Origin: Algibacillus agarilyticus
GTDB taxonomy: Bacteria; Pseudomonadota; Gammaproteobacteria; Enterobacterales; Alteromonadaceae
Direction of reading: 5' to 3'
NCBI RefSeq assembly: GCF_003286125.1
Contig: NZ_QMED01000021.1
Coordinates: 1 to 64,000 of the forward strand
DNA: 64,000 bases
The notes under the pieces were generated by a model. It searched no databases. It was not told where the DNA came from and saw only the letters and a program-made list of their open reading frames with translations. The translations under genes were made by a program, and so were the position numbers. The first letter of the stretch is position 1. Every line of letters starts with the position of its first letter. Shown piece by piece: positions 54,395-62,984 of the stretch.

Positions 54395-55912
54395 TTATTT
54401 TGGAGCAACGTAAGGTGTACCGCCAATACGTTTGTATGTTCTTATCCAGTCTATTTTAAAAACATTATCCGCTTCGACTGATAGTTCATTGACTGTTGGC
54501 CAAACACCACCCGCTACCTGCCAGCCTTGAGCCGCACCTGAAAATAAAATGGTTTCAGGTGATGATAAGCCATTACCCTTTAAGTACTCATGTGGGTCAA
54601 TTATGGCTGCACCTGATACGGTTCGCACTAACTCACCGTTAATATAATATTCTAAATGGAAAGGGTCGCGCCAATATACGCCGACGGTGTAAAAATCGTC
54701 TCTCCAGTATGATGGCACTTGCGGAAGTTGATAATAGGTTCCTGATTCAGTAGAGGGTTGATAGTCTTTATTTGGTTTTACACTCTTATCAAAAGTGTGA
54801 TGGCTTAAATGCATGCGCTGGGCAAACCACTCTCTTGAAGCCCCTTTACTTTCAGAGTAACTTGAACCATAAGCTTCGACAATATCAATTTCTTCAGCGC
54901 TATTATCACTTAACATCCATACTGCATTAGCCATAACAGAGTTCATTATTTTAACGCGTGTTTCGATATAAGCAGGATAAATAATGCTGGTTCTAGCGTG
55001 GATCGCACTAAAATTATTGGTGTTTTTACTTGCATCAAGTGATGTTGCTTTTAATTCTAAGTTGCCGGCTGTTACCCTCGAGTTATTGGGGGTCCATATT
55101 GTGTTGCCAAACCCTGGCCAAGCATTAATGTAACCATCCTCCCATTTTGCGTTAAATTCAACTCCTTTGTTTGAGCCGTAAGGTGTTTCATAATTAAAGC
55201 TATCAGATAAATCTTCAACCAACTGCCAAGACACGGTGCCATCAAATTTTTCTGCGGGTACCGGCATGCCATCCCAATCATTAACGACCGCTGTCGAAAA
55301 TACGTTGATATCACGAGTTAACGTGCTGCTATTACCCGCGGCATCTGTTGCCGTATAGGTTAGGGTGTAATGGCCAACTTTATTTAAATCGACTACCGTT
55401 GCCATATTGTTTGTTACGGTAACGGTTCCATCTATATCATCAATCGCACTTGCACCTAAGTCAGTGTAATTATCGGCTAAATCATGCTCAACAACCGCAT
55501 CTCCCTTTAAAGTGATAACGGGTGGGGTTGTATCTACGATAACCGGTTCACTAATGTTCACGGTACGGGTTAATGAGCTCGTATTATTGGCGGCATCAGT
55601 GGCAGTATAAGTAATCGTGTAACTACCGGCTTCATTAATTTTTACTGTGGTATTTGCATTATGCGTGACGGTAACTGCGCCATCAACATTATCAATTGAG
55701 GTTGCTCCTAAATCATTATACGCCTCGCCAAAATTATGAGTTACCACTTTGTCGCCAGTTAAAGTAATAACAGGGGCTTGAGTATCAGGCGTAACGTCAA
55801 CGTCATTGTTCGTATTATCGCCACCGCCACCGCAAGCGACGAGAGACGCTGTTGAAATCAATAATGCTGTCTTTTTGAACGCATAGGGAAGTGAAAGATT
55901 AGTTAATTTCAT
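54395..55912 (-). CDS. GH16 beta-agarase-like lipoprotein with two Ig-like repeats
   Basis: With the ATG at 55912 (after AGGAATTTT) the protein has 505 residues and a lipobox (SLVAC27). Two DUF5011/Ig-like repeats (about 45-122 and 128-206; GDKVVTHNFGEAYNDLGA and GDAVVEHDLADNYTDLGA) precede the GH16 catalytic domain (about 213-505). The active-site motif is EEIDIVEAYG with E341, D343 and E346 as nucleophile, helper and acid/base. WPGFGNTIWTP and WFAQRMHLSHHTF fit the beta-agarase subfamily. The ATG at 55984 would hide the signal peptide and is rejected. Confidence 0.9.
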   Translation of the reverse strand: MKLTNLSLPYAFKKTALLISTASLVACGGGGDNTNNDVDVTPDTQAPVITLTGDKVVTHNFGEAYNDLGATSIDNVDGAVTVTHNANTTVKINEAGSYTITYTATDAANNTSSLTRTVNISEPVIVDTTPPVITLKGDAVVEHDLADNYTDLGASAIDDIDGTVTVTNNMATVVDLNKVGHYTLTYTATDAAGNSSTLTRDINVFSTAVVNDWDGMPVPAEKFDGTVSWQLVEDLSDSFNYETPYGSNKGVEFNAKWEDGYINAWPGFGNTIWTPNNSRVTAGNLELKATSLDASKNTNNFSAIHARTSIIYPAYIETRVKIMNSVMANAVWMLSDNSAEEIDIVEAYGSSYSESKGASREWFAQRMHLSHHTFDKSVKPNKDYQPSTESGTYYQLPQVPSYWRDDFYTVGVYWRDPFHLEYYINGELVRTVSGAAIIDPHEYLKGNGLSSPETILFSGAAQGWQVAGGVWPTVNELSVEADNVFKIDWIRTYKRIGGTPYVAPK

Positions 55913-56368
55913 AAAATTCCTCAATTTAGTGTAGATAACATGCCTGTAAACTGTGGTTACGGAGAATAAATAATCCTTATTCATACCGATAAATTACATT
56001 TATTTAGTATATTGTTGACAATTATAATGACATTAAATGATACAAAAATAAATAAAATGAAGTTATTTGTTTTTTTTGTGTCATTTTAGATGGTTAATGA
56101 GTTGGGTAATTTAATTCGTTTGCAACATGAGCAAAGACAGTTTCGTTGAAACACGGGGGCTTTAATAACGTTGTGGCCCGATTGCACTTATTCACTTCTT
56201 TAATACGACTAAATAAGCAGACCCGGTAACGGTGTGATAGGCACTGAATACGTTTGCAATCTGTTGCCTATTTTAATAGTTTTACTCTATATTTTACTAA
56301 ATATTCTAAACTAAATACGCGATTTAAAGTCTATTAGCTTAAATGGATTAATTAGGGATAAAGTATCA
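55913..56368. other. divergent promoter region of the GH16 gene and a small lipoprotein gene
   Basis: About 456 bases with no supported gene. The part near 55990-56090 is very AT-rich and suits a promoter. I see no strong palindrome. Confidence 0.45.
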
Positions 56369-56665
56369 ATGAAGTATTTAATGATGGTTGTGGTATTAAC
56401 TGTTTTTACCGGTTGTAGTATGAACACGCCAGAAAGAATAGAAAAGTCGCAAATGTATTTCGACGAAGCCAAAAAAGCGAATCAAAAAGCACGTCAGTTA
56501 GGCGACTTGCCCGGCACACCTGATGGCAGTGATGCCATCAATGCGCAGTTTGAAAGATCTAATGAGAATTTAGTTAAAGGACTTGAAACGCGAACAGAAG
56601 GCACTTGGCTAGATTCTGATTTAATTAAGACTTTTTTAAAATTTATTAATAAACATATTAAGTAA
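56369..56665 (+). CDS. small lipoprotein, unknown function
   Basis: The 98-residue protein starts with MKYLMMVVVLTVFTGC, a lipoprotein signal peptide with lipobox FTGC16. The mature part is helical and charged (RIEKSQMYFDEAKKANQKAR) and ends in a lysine-rich tail. AGGGATAAAG upstream is a possible ribosome site. No family is recognised. Tandem palindromic repeats lie directly downstream. Confidence 0.65.
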   Translation: MKYLMMVVVLTVFTGCSMNTPERIEKSQMYFDEAKKANQKARQLGDLPGTPDGSDAINAQFERSNENLVKGLETRTEGTWLDSDLIKTFLKFINKHIK

Positions 56666-56707
56666 AATCATAGGCTTAACGATACTTGTATTGCTCTAGT
56701 ACCGCTC

Positions 56708-57393
56708 GAGTAGGTTGGGCTGAAGCATGAAGCCCAACACACACTGTTTATTCCTAAATTTGTCATATTAATATCCAGCCAGTGTGACGTTGGGCTGCGC
56801 AAGCTTAGCGCCAACCTACGCGAATGCTTTGGCTAAGATTGCTCTGTTATTTAAACCCCAACATTTAAACTCAAACATTTAAAGCCGAGTAGGTTGGGCT
56901 GAAGCATGAAGTCCAACACACATACGGTTAACCCTAAAATTGTCATGTCAATACACACCTTGCGTGACGTTGGGCTTCGCAAGCTTAGCGCCAACCTACG
57001 CGAATGCTGTGGCTAAGATTGCTCTGTTATTTAAACCCCAACATTTAAACTCAAACATTTAAAGCCGAGTAGGCTGGGCTGAAGCATGAAGCCCAACACA
57101 CACGGTTAACCCTAAAATTGTCATGTTAATAAACACCTTGCGTGACGTTGGGCTTCGCAAGCTTAGCGCCAACCTACGGGAGTGCTGTGGCTAAGATTGC
57201 TCTGTTATTTAAACCTCAACATTTAAACTCAAACATTTAAAGCCGAGTAGGTTGGGCTGAAGCATGAAGCCCAACACACACACGGCTAACCCTAAAATTG
57301 TCATGTCAATACACACCTTGCGTGACGTTGGGCTTCGCAAGCTTAGCGCCAACCTACGTGAATGCTGTGGCTAAGACTGCTCTGTTCTTTAAA
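56708..57393 (+). repeat. four tandem repeats of about 180 bases with REP-like palindromes
   Basis: Units begin at about 56708, 56887, 57067 and 57245 with GAGTAGGTTGGGCTGAAGCA and close to CTCTGTTATTTAAACC. Each holds the paired palindromes GTAGGTTGGGCT...AGCCCAACAC and GTTGGGCTTCGC...GCGCCAACCTAC. Units 2-4 are nearly identical; unit 1 is more diverged. No gene lies in 56666-57600. Confidence 0.93.
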
Positions 57394-57600
57394 GTCGTCA
57401 TTTATAAATTTTCATGATGCCTAATGTGCTCGCAACTTGACCATACAAACTGCGTTTATTGATATTGCGTTTATTTTCTCGCATTAAATTGTCCAATCTT
57501 TTTTCGGATGAATAAAATTATTGCTTAATATATGACTTAAAACCTGAAATTAATCTAAAGGTCATTATGCTGAGTGACCTATTCAGATAAAACGGCTGAA

Positions 57601-58257
57601 TTAATCAACGTGCGATAGTAGCGCTTCAAAACTGGTTGTTACCTGATAACAACGCGTTTTTATTTCGGGTTTTATTGCTATTTGGTCGGGTATAGCAATG
57701 GCTTGGCAACCCGCATTTATAGCGGCTAACAACCCCGTATTCGAATCTTCAAAAACGAGTGTATCTTGGGGCAATATGTTTAATGTTTTACAGGCGAGTA
57801 AATAACATTCTGGATCGGGTTTGATGGCAGAAATGTCATCTCGAGTAATGATGGCATCAAATTTATCGGAAAGGTTATGGTAAGCAAAGCTTTTTATCAC
57901 GCCGTCTAGATTACTCGATGTTACAAGCGCAGTGGGTTTGTTCTGTTTTAACACCCATGCAAAAAAATCAATAAACCCAGGTTTGAACGGCACGCCTGCT
58001 TTTTTCTTGGTGTCTAAAATGTCGATAAAGCGGGAGAGAAAAGGCTGAAGATTAAAATCACGGCCAAAAATGTGTTGAGCAAGTGGTAAACATTGCTGCG
58101 TGGGCACACCAATAAAGGGCTGATACATCTCGGCCGTAAACACTAAATCAAATTCGTTTGCGCATTGGATCCAAGCTTGGCAATACATCGCTTCAGAATC
58201 AAAAATAGTGCCGTCCATATCAAATAAATAAGCAGCGGCGTTGGTTAAATTTATCAC
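57601..58257 (-). CDS. HAD phosphatase, beta-phosphoglucomutase-like (copy 1)
   Basis: The 218-residue enzyme has YLFDMDGTIFDSEAMY (motif I, with the second Asp of DxD as acid/base), TALVTSSNLDGV (motif II), KPDPECYLLA (motif III) and LVFEDSNTGLLAA (motif IV). The cap and the FDMDGT-FDSE phrase place it with YqaB/YcjU/beta-PGM-type HADs that act on sugar phosphates. It follows the second HAD gene by 71 bases on the same strand, so the two may be cotranscribed. Confidence 0.85.
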   Translation of the reverse strand: MINLTNAAAYLFDMDGTIFDSEAMYCQAWIQCANEFDLVFTAEMYQPFIGVPTQQCLPLAQHIFGRDFNLQPFLSRFIDILDTKKKAGVPFKPGFIDFFAWVLKQNKPTALVTSSNLDGVIKSFAYHNLSDKFDAIITRDDISAIKPDPECYLLACKTLNILPQDTLVFEDSNTGLLAAINAGCQAIAIPDQIAIKPEIKTRCYQVTTSFEALLSHVD

Positions 58258-58328
58258 GGTATCTTCTTTTGGTTAGTGTATGCAGATTTTGCTTTTTGTG
58301 TTGTTAAGTGTACGCGTTGTTTAATTTT

Positions 58329-58931
58329 TTAACTTAAAAAATAATCATTAACGATGTTCAGGCTTTCGTGCACATCAACACAAAACATACCGGCATCTTT
58401 AGCGGCTTTAATGCCAGCTTGTGCGTCTTCAAACACAATACAATCTTCAGGTGCGGTTTGCATTAATTCAGCACATCTTAAAAAGGTATCGGGTGCGGGT
58501 TTTGGGTTGTTAACCTGATCAGCGCCTACCACATGATCAATTAATTCGGTTAAACCACAGGCGGCTAAAACGGCTTTTGCTTCTTCGGTATAAGCCCCTG
58601 TACCAATCGCCATTGGGCGTTTACCGCTGTTTTCTTTAGCAAATTCGGCTAATTTAGTGGGTTTTACATAAATGTGTAATGTTTCTTTAACGATTGATTC
58701 TTTATAATCATTCACTTCATCTGCACTAACCGATAACGTCATTTTAAAATGGTTGGCTAAAAATAAGACGGTTTCTTTGGTGGGTACACCCGCAAGTGAG
58801 TGCATTAAAGCCGAGTCGATTGGAATACCATAATGATTAAGTGTTTGGCTCCACGCATTTTCGTGCAGTTTGCCGCTATCGACTAACGTGCCATCCATAT
58901 CAAAAATAATGGCTTTAAATTGATCATACAT
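58329..58931 (-). CDS. HAD phosphatase, YqaB-like (copy 2)
   Basis: The 200-residue enzyme has IIFDMDGTLVDSGKLHENAW (motif I), MAIGTGAYTEEA (motif II), NPKPAPDTFLRCA (motif III) and CIVFEDAQAGIKAAKDAGM (motif IV). The DSGKLHE-W phrase and length suit YqaB fructose-1-phosphate or 6-phosphogluconate-type phosphatases. It is the upstream gene of a HAD pair. The pair differ enough to suggest different substrates. Confidence 0.85.
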   Translation of the reverse strand: MYDQFKAIIFDMDGTLVDSGKLHENAWSQTLNHYGIPIDSALMHSLAGVPTKETVLFLANHFKMTLSVSADEVNDYKESIVKETLHIYVKPTKLAEFAKENSGKRPMAIGTGAYTEEAKAVLAACGLTELIDHVVGADQVNNPKPAPDTFLRCAELMQTAPEDCIVFEDAQAGIKAAKDAGMFCVDVHESLNIVNDYFLS

Positions 58932-59209
58932 TTTTTGGCTTCTCCTTGGTGTTTCAGGCCGTTAAATTTATCTGTCAGTGGCTCGGTATAAAGTCATATT
59001 GTATTGTAAATTAAGCGGCAGTGCGATCTTGTCGTTTTGAAGGGGTTGCTACTGAATTTTTAATGTCGGTAATCGCCATTGTCGCTAATAACGGATCACC
59101 TTAGTGAGTTAAAATCGATAACGGCGTTTTAAAATTAACGGGTAGAATAATCACTTAGATACGTTTTTTGCCTTGTTCTCGCATTTTTCTACGGTGATTT
59201 TGATACTTA

Positions 59210-59459
59210 TACCAATCCGTAATAATAAGTGCCCACTCAGCGAGCGTTTAAATGCGCTTACATGAAAGAATAGTGGTGCTCTTTTGAGTTCGAGCAACAC
59301 AGAGTAAGCGCATTTAAAACTCGCCTGAAAGGAATGCCCCAGCGGCTTTTGATCTGCGTTATCGGTATTTGAAAGGGAACAACCATTCCTGCACACCGAC
59401 GCCTTGTTCAAAAACCGCTGGATGCATTCTGAGAGATCACTTATTTATATGAATTGGTA
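59210..59459. mobile_element. complete MITE-like element with TTA target duplication
   Basis: The left end TACCAATCCGTAATAATAAG and the right end CTTATTTATATGAATTGGTA are imperfect inverted repeats. Both sides are flanked by TTA (59207-59209 and 59460-59462), which looks like a 3-base target duplication. An internal ORF (59151-59411) is not a gene. Partial copies occur at 22872, 36893, 51556 and 53101. Confidence 0.8.
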
Positions 59460-59558
59460 TTATTCACTTTGTGCTCTTTGTATTGCCGCTTTCAAAAATA
59501 TGAATTTAAACTTATATTTTAGTTAATGAATATGTCATTTTAAGCACAAGGAGAGTTC

Positions 59559-60473
59559 ATGAGCAGAAAAATGCGTGGGTACATGCAAAATGTGAGTTTG
59601 TGTTGCGTATTATACCTATTGGTCGTCTCATCTGTGTTGGCTAATGATGATGTTCAGGTTAATTCAAATACCGTTTTGCATGTTAAATACACCATGAGTG
59701 AAAAAATTAATCCGTTGTATAAAGAAAGAACCTTATACTTGTATCAATTATTTCAATTGGCGTTAGAAAAATCGGGCGAGCCTTATCAGTTGGAGGTTGT
59801 GCCTATTCCGACATCGTTGCATCAAAGTCGCAGTATTAAATTAATTCAAAAAGGTTTTTATGATGCCCATTGGTTTACGACCAATAAAACGATAGAGCAA
59901 GCATTACGGCCTGTTCGGATCCCGCTTTTAAAAGGGTTGATTGGGTTACGGTTAATGTTTATTCACAAAGATAATCCTGATTTATTATCGGATATAAAAA
60001 ACGTTAATGATTTAAAAAAAATGACAGCTGGACAAGGTATTAATTGGCCAGATACCCAATTACTGCTACATCATCGTTTTACGGTTGGGCAAGCTATCTC
60101 GACTGATGGTTTACTCAAAATGTTAGCTGCAAAACGCATTGAATATTTTCCTCGCTCGATATTAGAAATAGGCAGTGAAAAAGAAGCGATCGAGGATATG
60201 CCCATTATCATTGATGAGCACATTGCATTAAGCTATCCACTCGCGGTGTATTTTTTTGTGAAAAAAGAAAACAAACGACTGCACGATGTGCTTGAAAAAG
60301 GCCTGAATATTGCCATTGCGGATGGTTCGTTTGAGCGCTTATTTATGGCGTTTGCCAACGATTATTTAATCAAAAGTAACATGAAAAACCGAAAAGTATT
60401 TATGTTAAATAACCCTTATATGTCTGCAGATACCCCGATAACCAGAAAAGCACTTTGGTATACAGGGCATTAA
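59559..60473 (+). CDS. periplasmic solute-binding-type protein, paralog 4
   Basis: The 304-residue protein starts after AAGGAGAG with a signal peptide (LCCVLYLLVVSSVLA). Family marks are VRIPLLKGLIGLRLMFIHK, GLLKMLAAKRIEYFPRSILEI, LAVYFFVKKENKRLHDVLEKGL and the final LNNPY. Its N-terminal part is longer than in the three copies at 38-42 kb. No transporter genes are linked. The strong ribosome site suggests good expression. Confidence 0.75.
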   Translation: MSRKMRGYMQNVSLCCVLYLLVVSSVLANDDVQVNSNTVLHVKYTMSEKINPLYKERTLYLYQLFQLALEKSGEPYQLEVVPIPTSLHQSRSIKLIQKGFYDAHWFTTNKTIEQALRPVRIPLLKGLIGLRLMFIHKDNPDLLSDIKNVNDLKKMTAGQGINWPDTQLLLHHRFTVGQAISTDGLLKMLAAKRIEYFPRSILEIGSEKEAIEDMPIIIDEHIALSYPLAVYFFVKKENKRLHDVLEKGLNIAIADGSFERLFMAFANDYLIKSNMKNRKVFMLNNPYMSADTPITRKALWYTGH

Positions 60474-60539
60474 ACCCAATGCTGTGCTACAAATTGAATT
60501 TGTGTTTTTTATCTATTTTTTGTTTTTGTGTACCGCAGT

Positions 60540-62984
60540 TTATTGAAAATAAACGGTAATCATGTCGCTATTACCTTGCTCATCTTGCACGACGATTTGT
60601 TGTTCGCCTTTATTACGTAATACATGCTCAACGTTTTGATCTGGCATTGCCTCATAACTATATTCGCCATTAATATACCAATGCTTAACGCCATCACCGC
60701 CTAGTGTTTTTAACCAAACGCTAGGATATGCAGAATCATTACCCGATTGTTTAAAAATACTATTGGCCTCAATGCCGATAATTTTTAATGTGCTGCTGGG
60801 CGTGATCAGCGTGTTGTTGCACTGAGGATCAACGGGGGGGATCAGTGTTGCGCGTTTGGCTTTAGCATTAAGCCAAGGTTCAAGCACTTTAGGCCAGATG
60901 GCAATTTGCTTATGTTGTTTGTTGGGTACGGGGCAATCGAGCGACACGCGGCGATTATTTTGCGGATTATACCAAAATGAAAACAAGCTACCTTGCCAAG
61001 CATCCGAATCGGCTATGTGCCAGGTGGGTGGCACGACTTCATCAACGATCCAAGCTTGTTTTTTTTGCTGGCAAAATGTGGAGTCTTGATCGGTTAAGCG
61101 AATACCTAAAGGCCAGCAAATGATCTCAGATACAACATTTTTAGGTTTATTAATGGCAGATGCCATGGCGTTAATATTTAATTGATCGGCGACATTAAAC
61201 AATAATGGCCCCGCGGTTATGCGTCCATAATGGCCGGGTACCGCGGTGCCATCGGGCCGACCTAACCAAACGCCAAACGTATAGTCTTTATTAACCCCAA
61301 TCGCCCATGCATCTCGATAGCCATAACTGGTACCGGTTTTCCATGCAAATGTATTTTTATGGCGGGTGGCCGCTAATGTTTGGATACTACCTGGTCGACT
61401 AATACCCGATAAAATATCTTGTATCACCCACGCACTGGCAGGTGATAATAACTGACGTGTATTTTTGTCCATGTTTAATTCATGTTTTAAATAACGCAAG
61501 GTTTTAACTTGCCCCTGATTGGCTAGAGCACTGTAGCCTTGCACGAGTTGTTCTAATGATGTGCCTAACCCCCCTAAAATAATGGCTAAATTGGGGTCTT
61601 GGTTTGGGATCGAAAGTTGAACCCCTGCGTTAGCGAGCTGCCCGACAAAACGCTTTACACCATATCGTTCAAGTAAATCAACGGCTGGCATATTTAAAGA
61701 ACGTTGCAATGCATCACTGGCTGAAACCGGGCCGTTAAATGCGCCATTAAAATTAGAGGGCCTGTAGGTTCCCCAATGGCGAGGCACATCGGCTAATAAT
61801 GATTGCGAATGAATTAATCCGTCGTCAATGGCTAAACCATAAATAAACGGTTTGAGTGTAGAGCCGGGTGATCGTATTGCTTGCACCATATCGACATAGC
61901 CAAATCGGCTAGCGTTGGCAAAGTCGGCGGTGCCTAAATACGCTTTTACGGCTGCAGTTTTATTATCAATAACTAAAACGGCACCCGAAGTTTGTTTAGG
62001 TAAGCTTTGCATATATGCCATTAAGGTATCTTGCAGGCTTTGTTGTAAATCACGATCAATGGTTGTTCTGATGACCGGCTTGTTAGGGTGTTGGCTTAGC
62101 AAACGTCGAGATAATAAGGGCGCTAACTGATTTGGGCGATAATTAAAACTAAACACTTGTTCTAATTTTGCATCGTCGACAGTTTCTTGTGACCATGTTT
62201 TAAAGTCCGCTAGCCGTTGTAATACTTTATCGCGCGCTTTTTGGGCTGCTTTATGATGTAAATCGGGGCGGTAGCGTGTAGGGGCTTGGGGTAATACCGC
62301 TAATAATGCCGCTTCTGCATGGGTGAGTTCTACGGCCGATTTATTTAAATACGTGTAACTGGCGGCTTGTACACCTTCGATTGTGCCGCCAAAAGGGGCA
62401 TTGTTGAGGTAAAGCTGTAAGATTTGTGTTTTATTTAAATGCCATTCTAGCTGTAAGGTTCTGAACATTTGTTTTGTTTTGCCCCATAAACTTCGTTCGT
62501 GGGGGTGTAATATACGAGCGACTTGCATAGAAAGCGTGGAGCCTCCCGACACAATGCGGCCGTTAATTATATTTTGTCCAGCCGCCCTTAATAACGATAA
62601 TGGATTAAAACCAGGGTGATACCAAAACCAACGGTCTTCATAATTTAATAATGCTTCAATATACAAAGGCGATACGGTTGATAAGTCGATTGGATAACGC
62701 CAAATACCATTGTTATCGGCAAACGTACGTAAAGGGCGGTTGTTTTCGTCGACCACGACTCGAGCAAATACCCCTTGGTTATTAGGTAAAGAAAGTGGGT
62801 GTTGAGCATCTAGCCAAGCCAATATTAACAGGCTTGATATGAATAACGTAAGCAGTGGGTAACGCTTAATTGCGCTACCCACTTGTTTAACATTGTTCAG
62901 CAATGCATGTTTATTTTTGAACAATGTTAATATCGCCGCTCGTATCACCAATGCCTCGAATCTCAGGGCGATACATATCTTCAA
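60540..62984 (-). CDS. pbpC: penicillin-binding protein 1C
   Basis: The protein has up to 814 residues: one N-terminal membrane helix (YPLLTLFISSLLILAWLDA), the GT51 transglycosylase domain (catalytic E116 in NYEDRWFWYHPG; SGGSTLSMQVAR), the transpeptidase domain (SPGSTLKPF with S375 and K378; KTGTSYGYRDAW) and the C-terminal BiPBP_C domain from about 720. It polymerises and cross-links peptidoglycan at the inner membrane. The start at 62984 overlaps the previous gene by 74 bases; TTG at 62924 is an alternative. PBP1C next to alpha-2-macroglobulin is the conserved pbpC-yfhM pair. Confidence 0.93.
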   Translation of the reverse strand: MKICIALRFEALVIRAAILTLFKNKHALLNNVKQVGSAIKRYPLLTLFISSLLILAWLDAQHPLSLPNNQGVFARVVVDENNRPLRTFADNNGIWRYPIDLSTVSPLYIEALLNYEDRWFWYHPGFNPLSLLRAAGQNIINGRIVSGGSTLSMQVARILHPHERSLWGKTKQMFRTLQLEWHLNKTQILQLYLNNAPFGGTIEGVQAASYTYLNKSAVELTHAEAALLAVLPQAPTRYRPDLHHKAAQKARDKVLQRLADFKTWSQETVDDAKLEQVFSFNYRPNQLAPLLSRRLLSQHPNKPVIRTTIDRDLQQSLQDTLMAYMQSLPKQTSGAVLVIDNKTAAVKAYLGTADFANASRFGYVDMVQAIRSPGSTLKPFIYGLAIDDGLIHSQSLLADVPRHWGTYRPSNFNGAFNGPVSASDALQRSLNMPAVDLLERYGVKRFVGQLANAGVQLSIPNQDPNLAIILGGLGTSLEQLVQGYSALANQGQVKTLRYLKHELNMDKNTRQLLSPASAWVIQDILSGISRPGSIQTLAATRHKNTFAWKTGTSYGYRDAWAIGVNKDYTFGVWLGRPDGTAVPGHYGRITAGPLLFNVADQLNINAMASAINKPKNVVSEIICWPLGIRLTDQDSTFCQQKKQAWIVDEVVPPTWHIADSDAWQGSLFSFWYNPQNNRRVSLDCPVPNKQHKQIAIWPKVLEPWLNAKAKRATLIPPVDPQCNNTLITPSSTLKIIGIEANSIFKQSGNDSAYPSVWLKTLGGDGVKHWYINGEYSYEAMPDQNVEHVLRNKGEQQIVVQDEQGNSDMITVYFQ

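Noticed and set aside
56708-57393. CRISPR array or satellite origin of replication
   Set aside because: Units are 180 bases in direct tandem without spacers, and no DnaA-box cluster or replication gene is seen.
59151-59411. 86-codon minus-strand ORF
   Set aside because: It lies almost wholly inside the MITE at 59210-59459, and the same translated pieces appear in partial copies at 51620 and 53139, so it is repeat sequence, not a gene.
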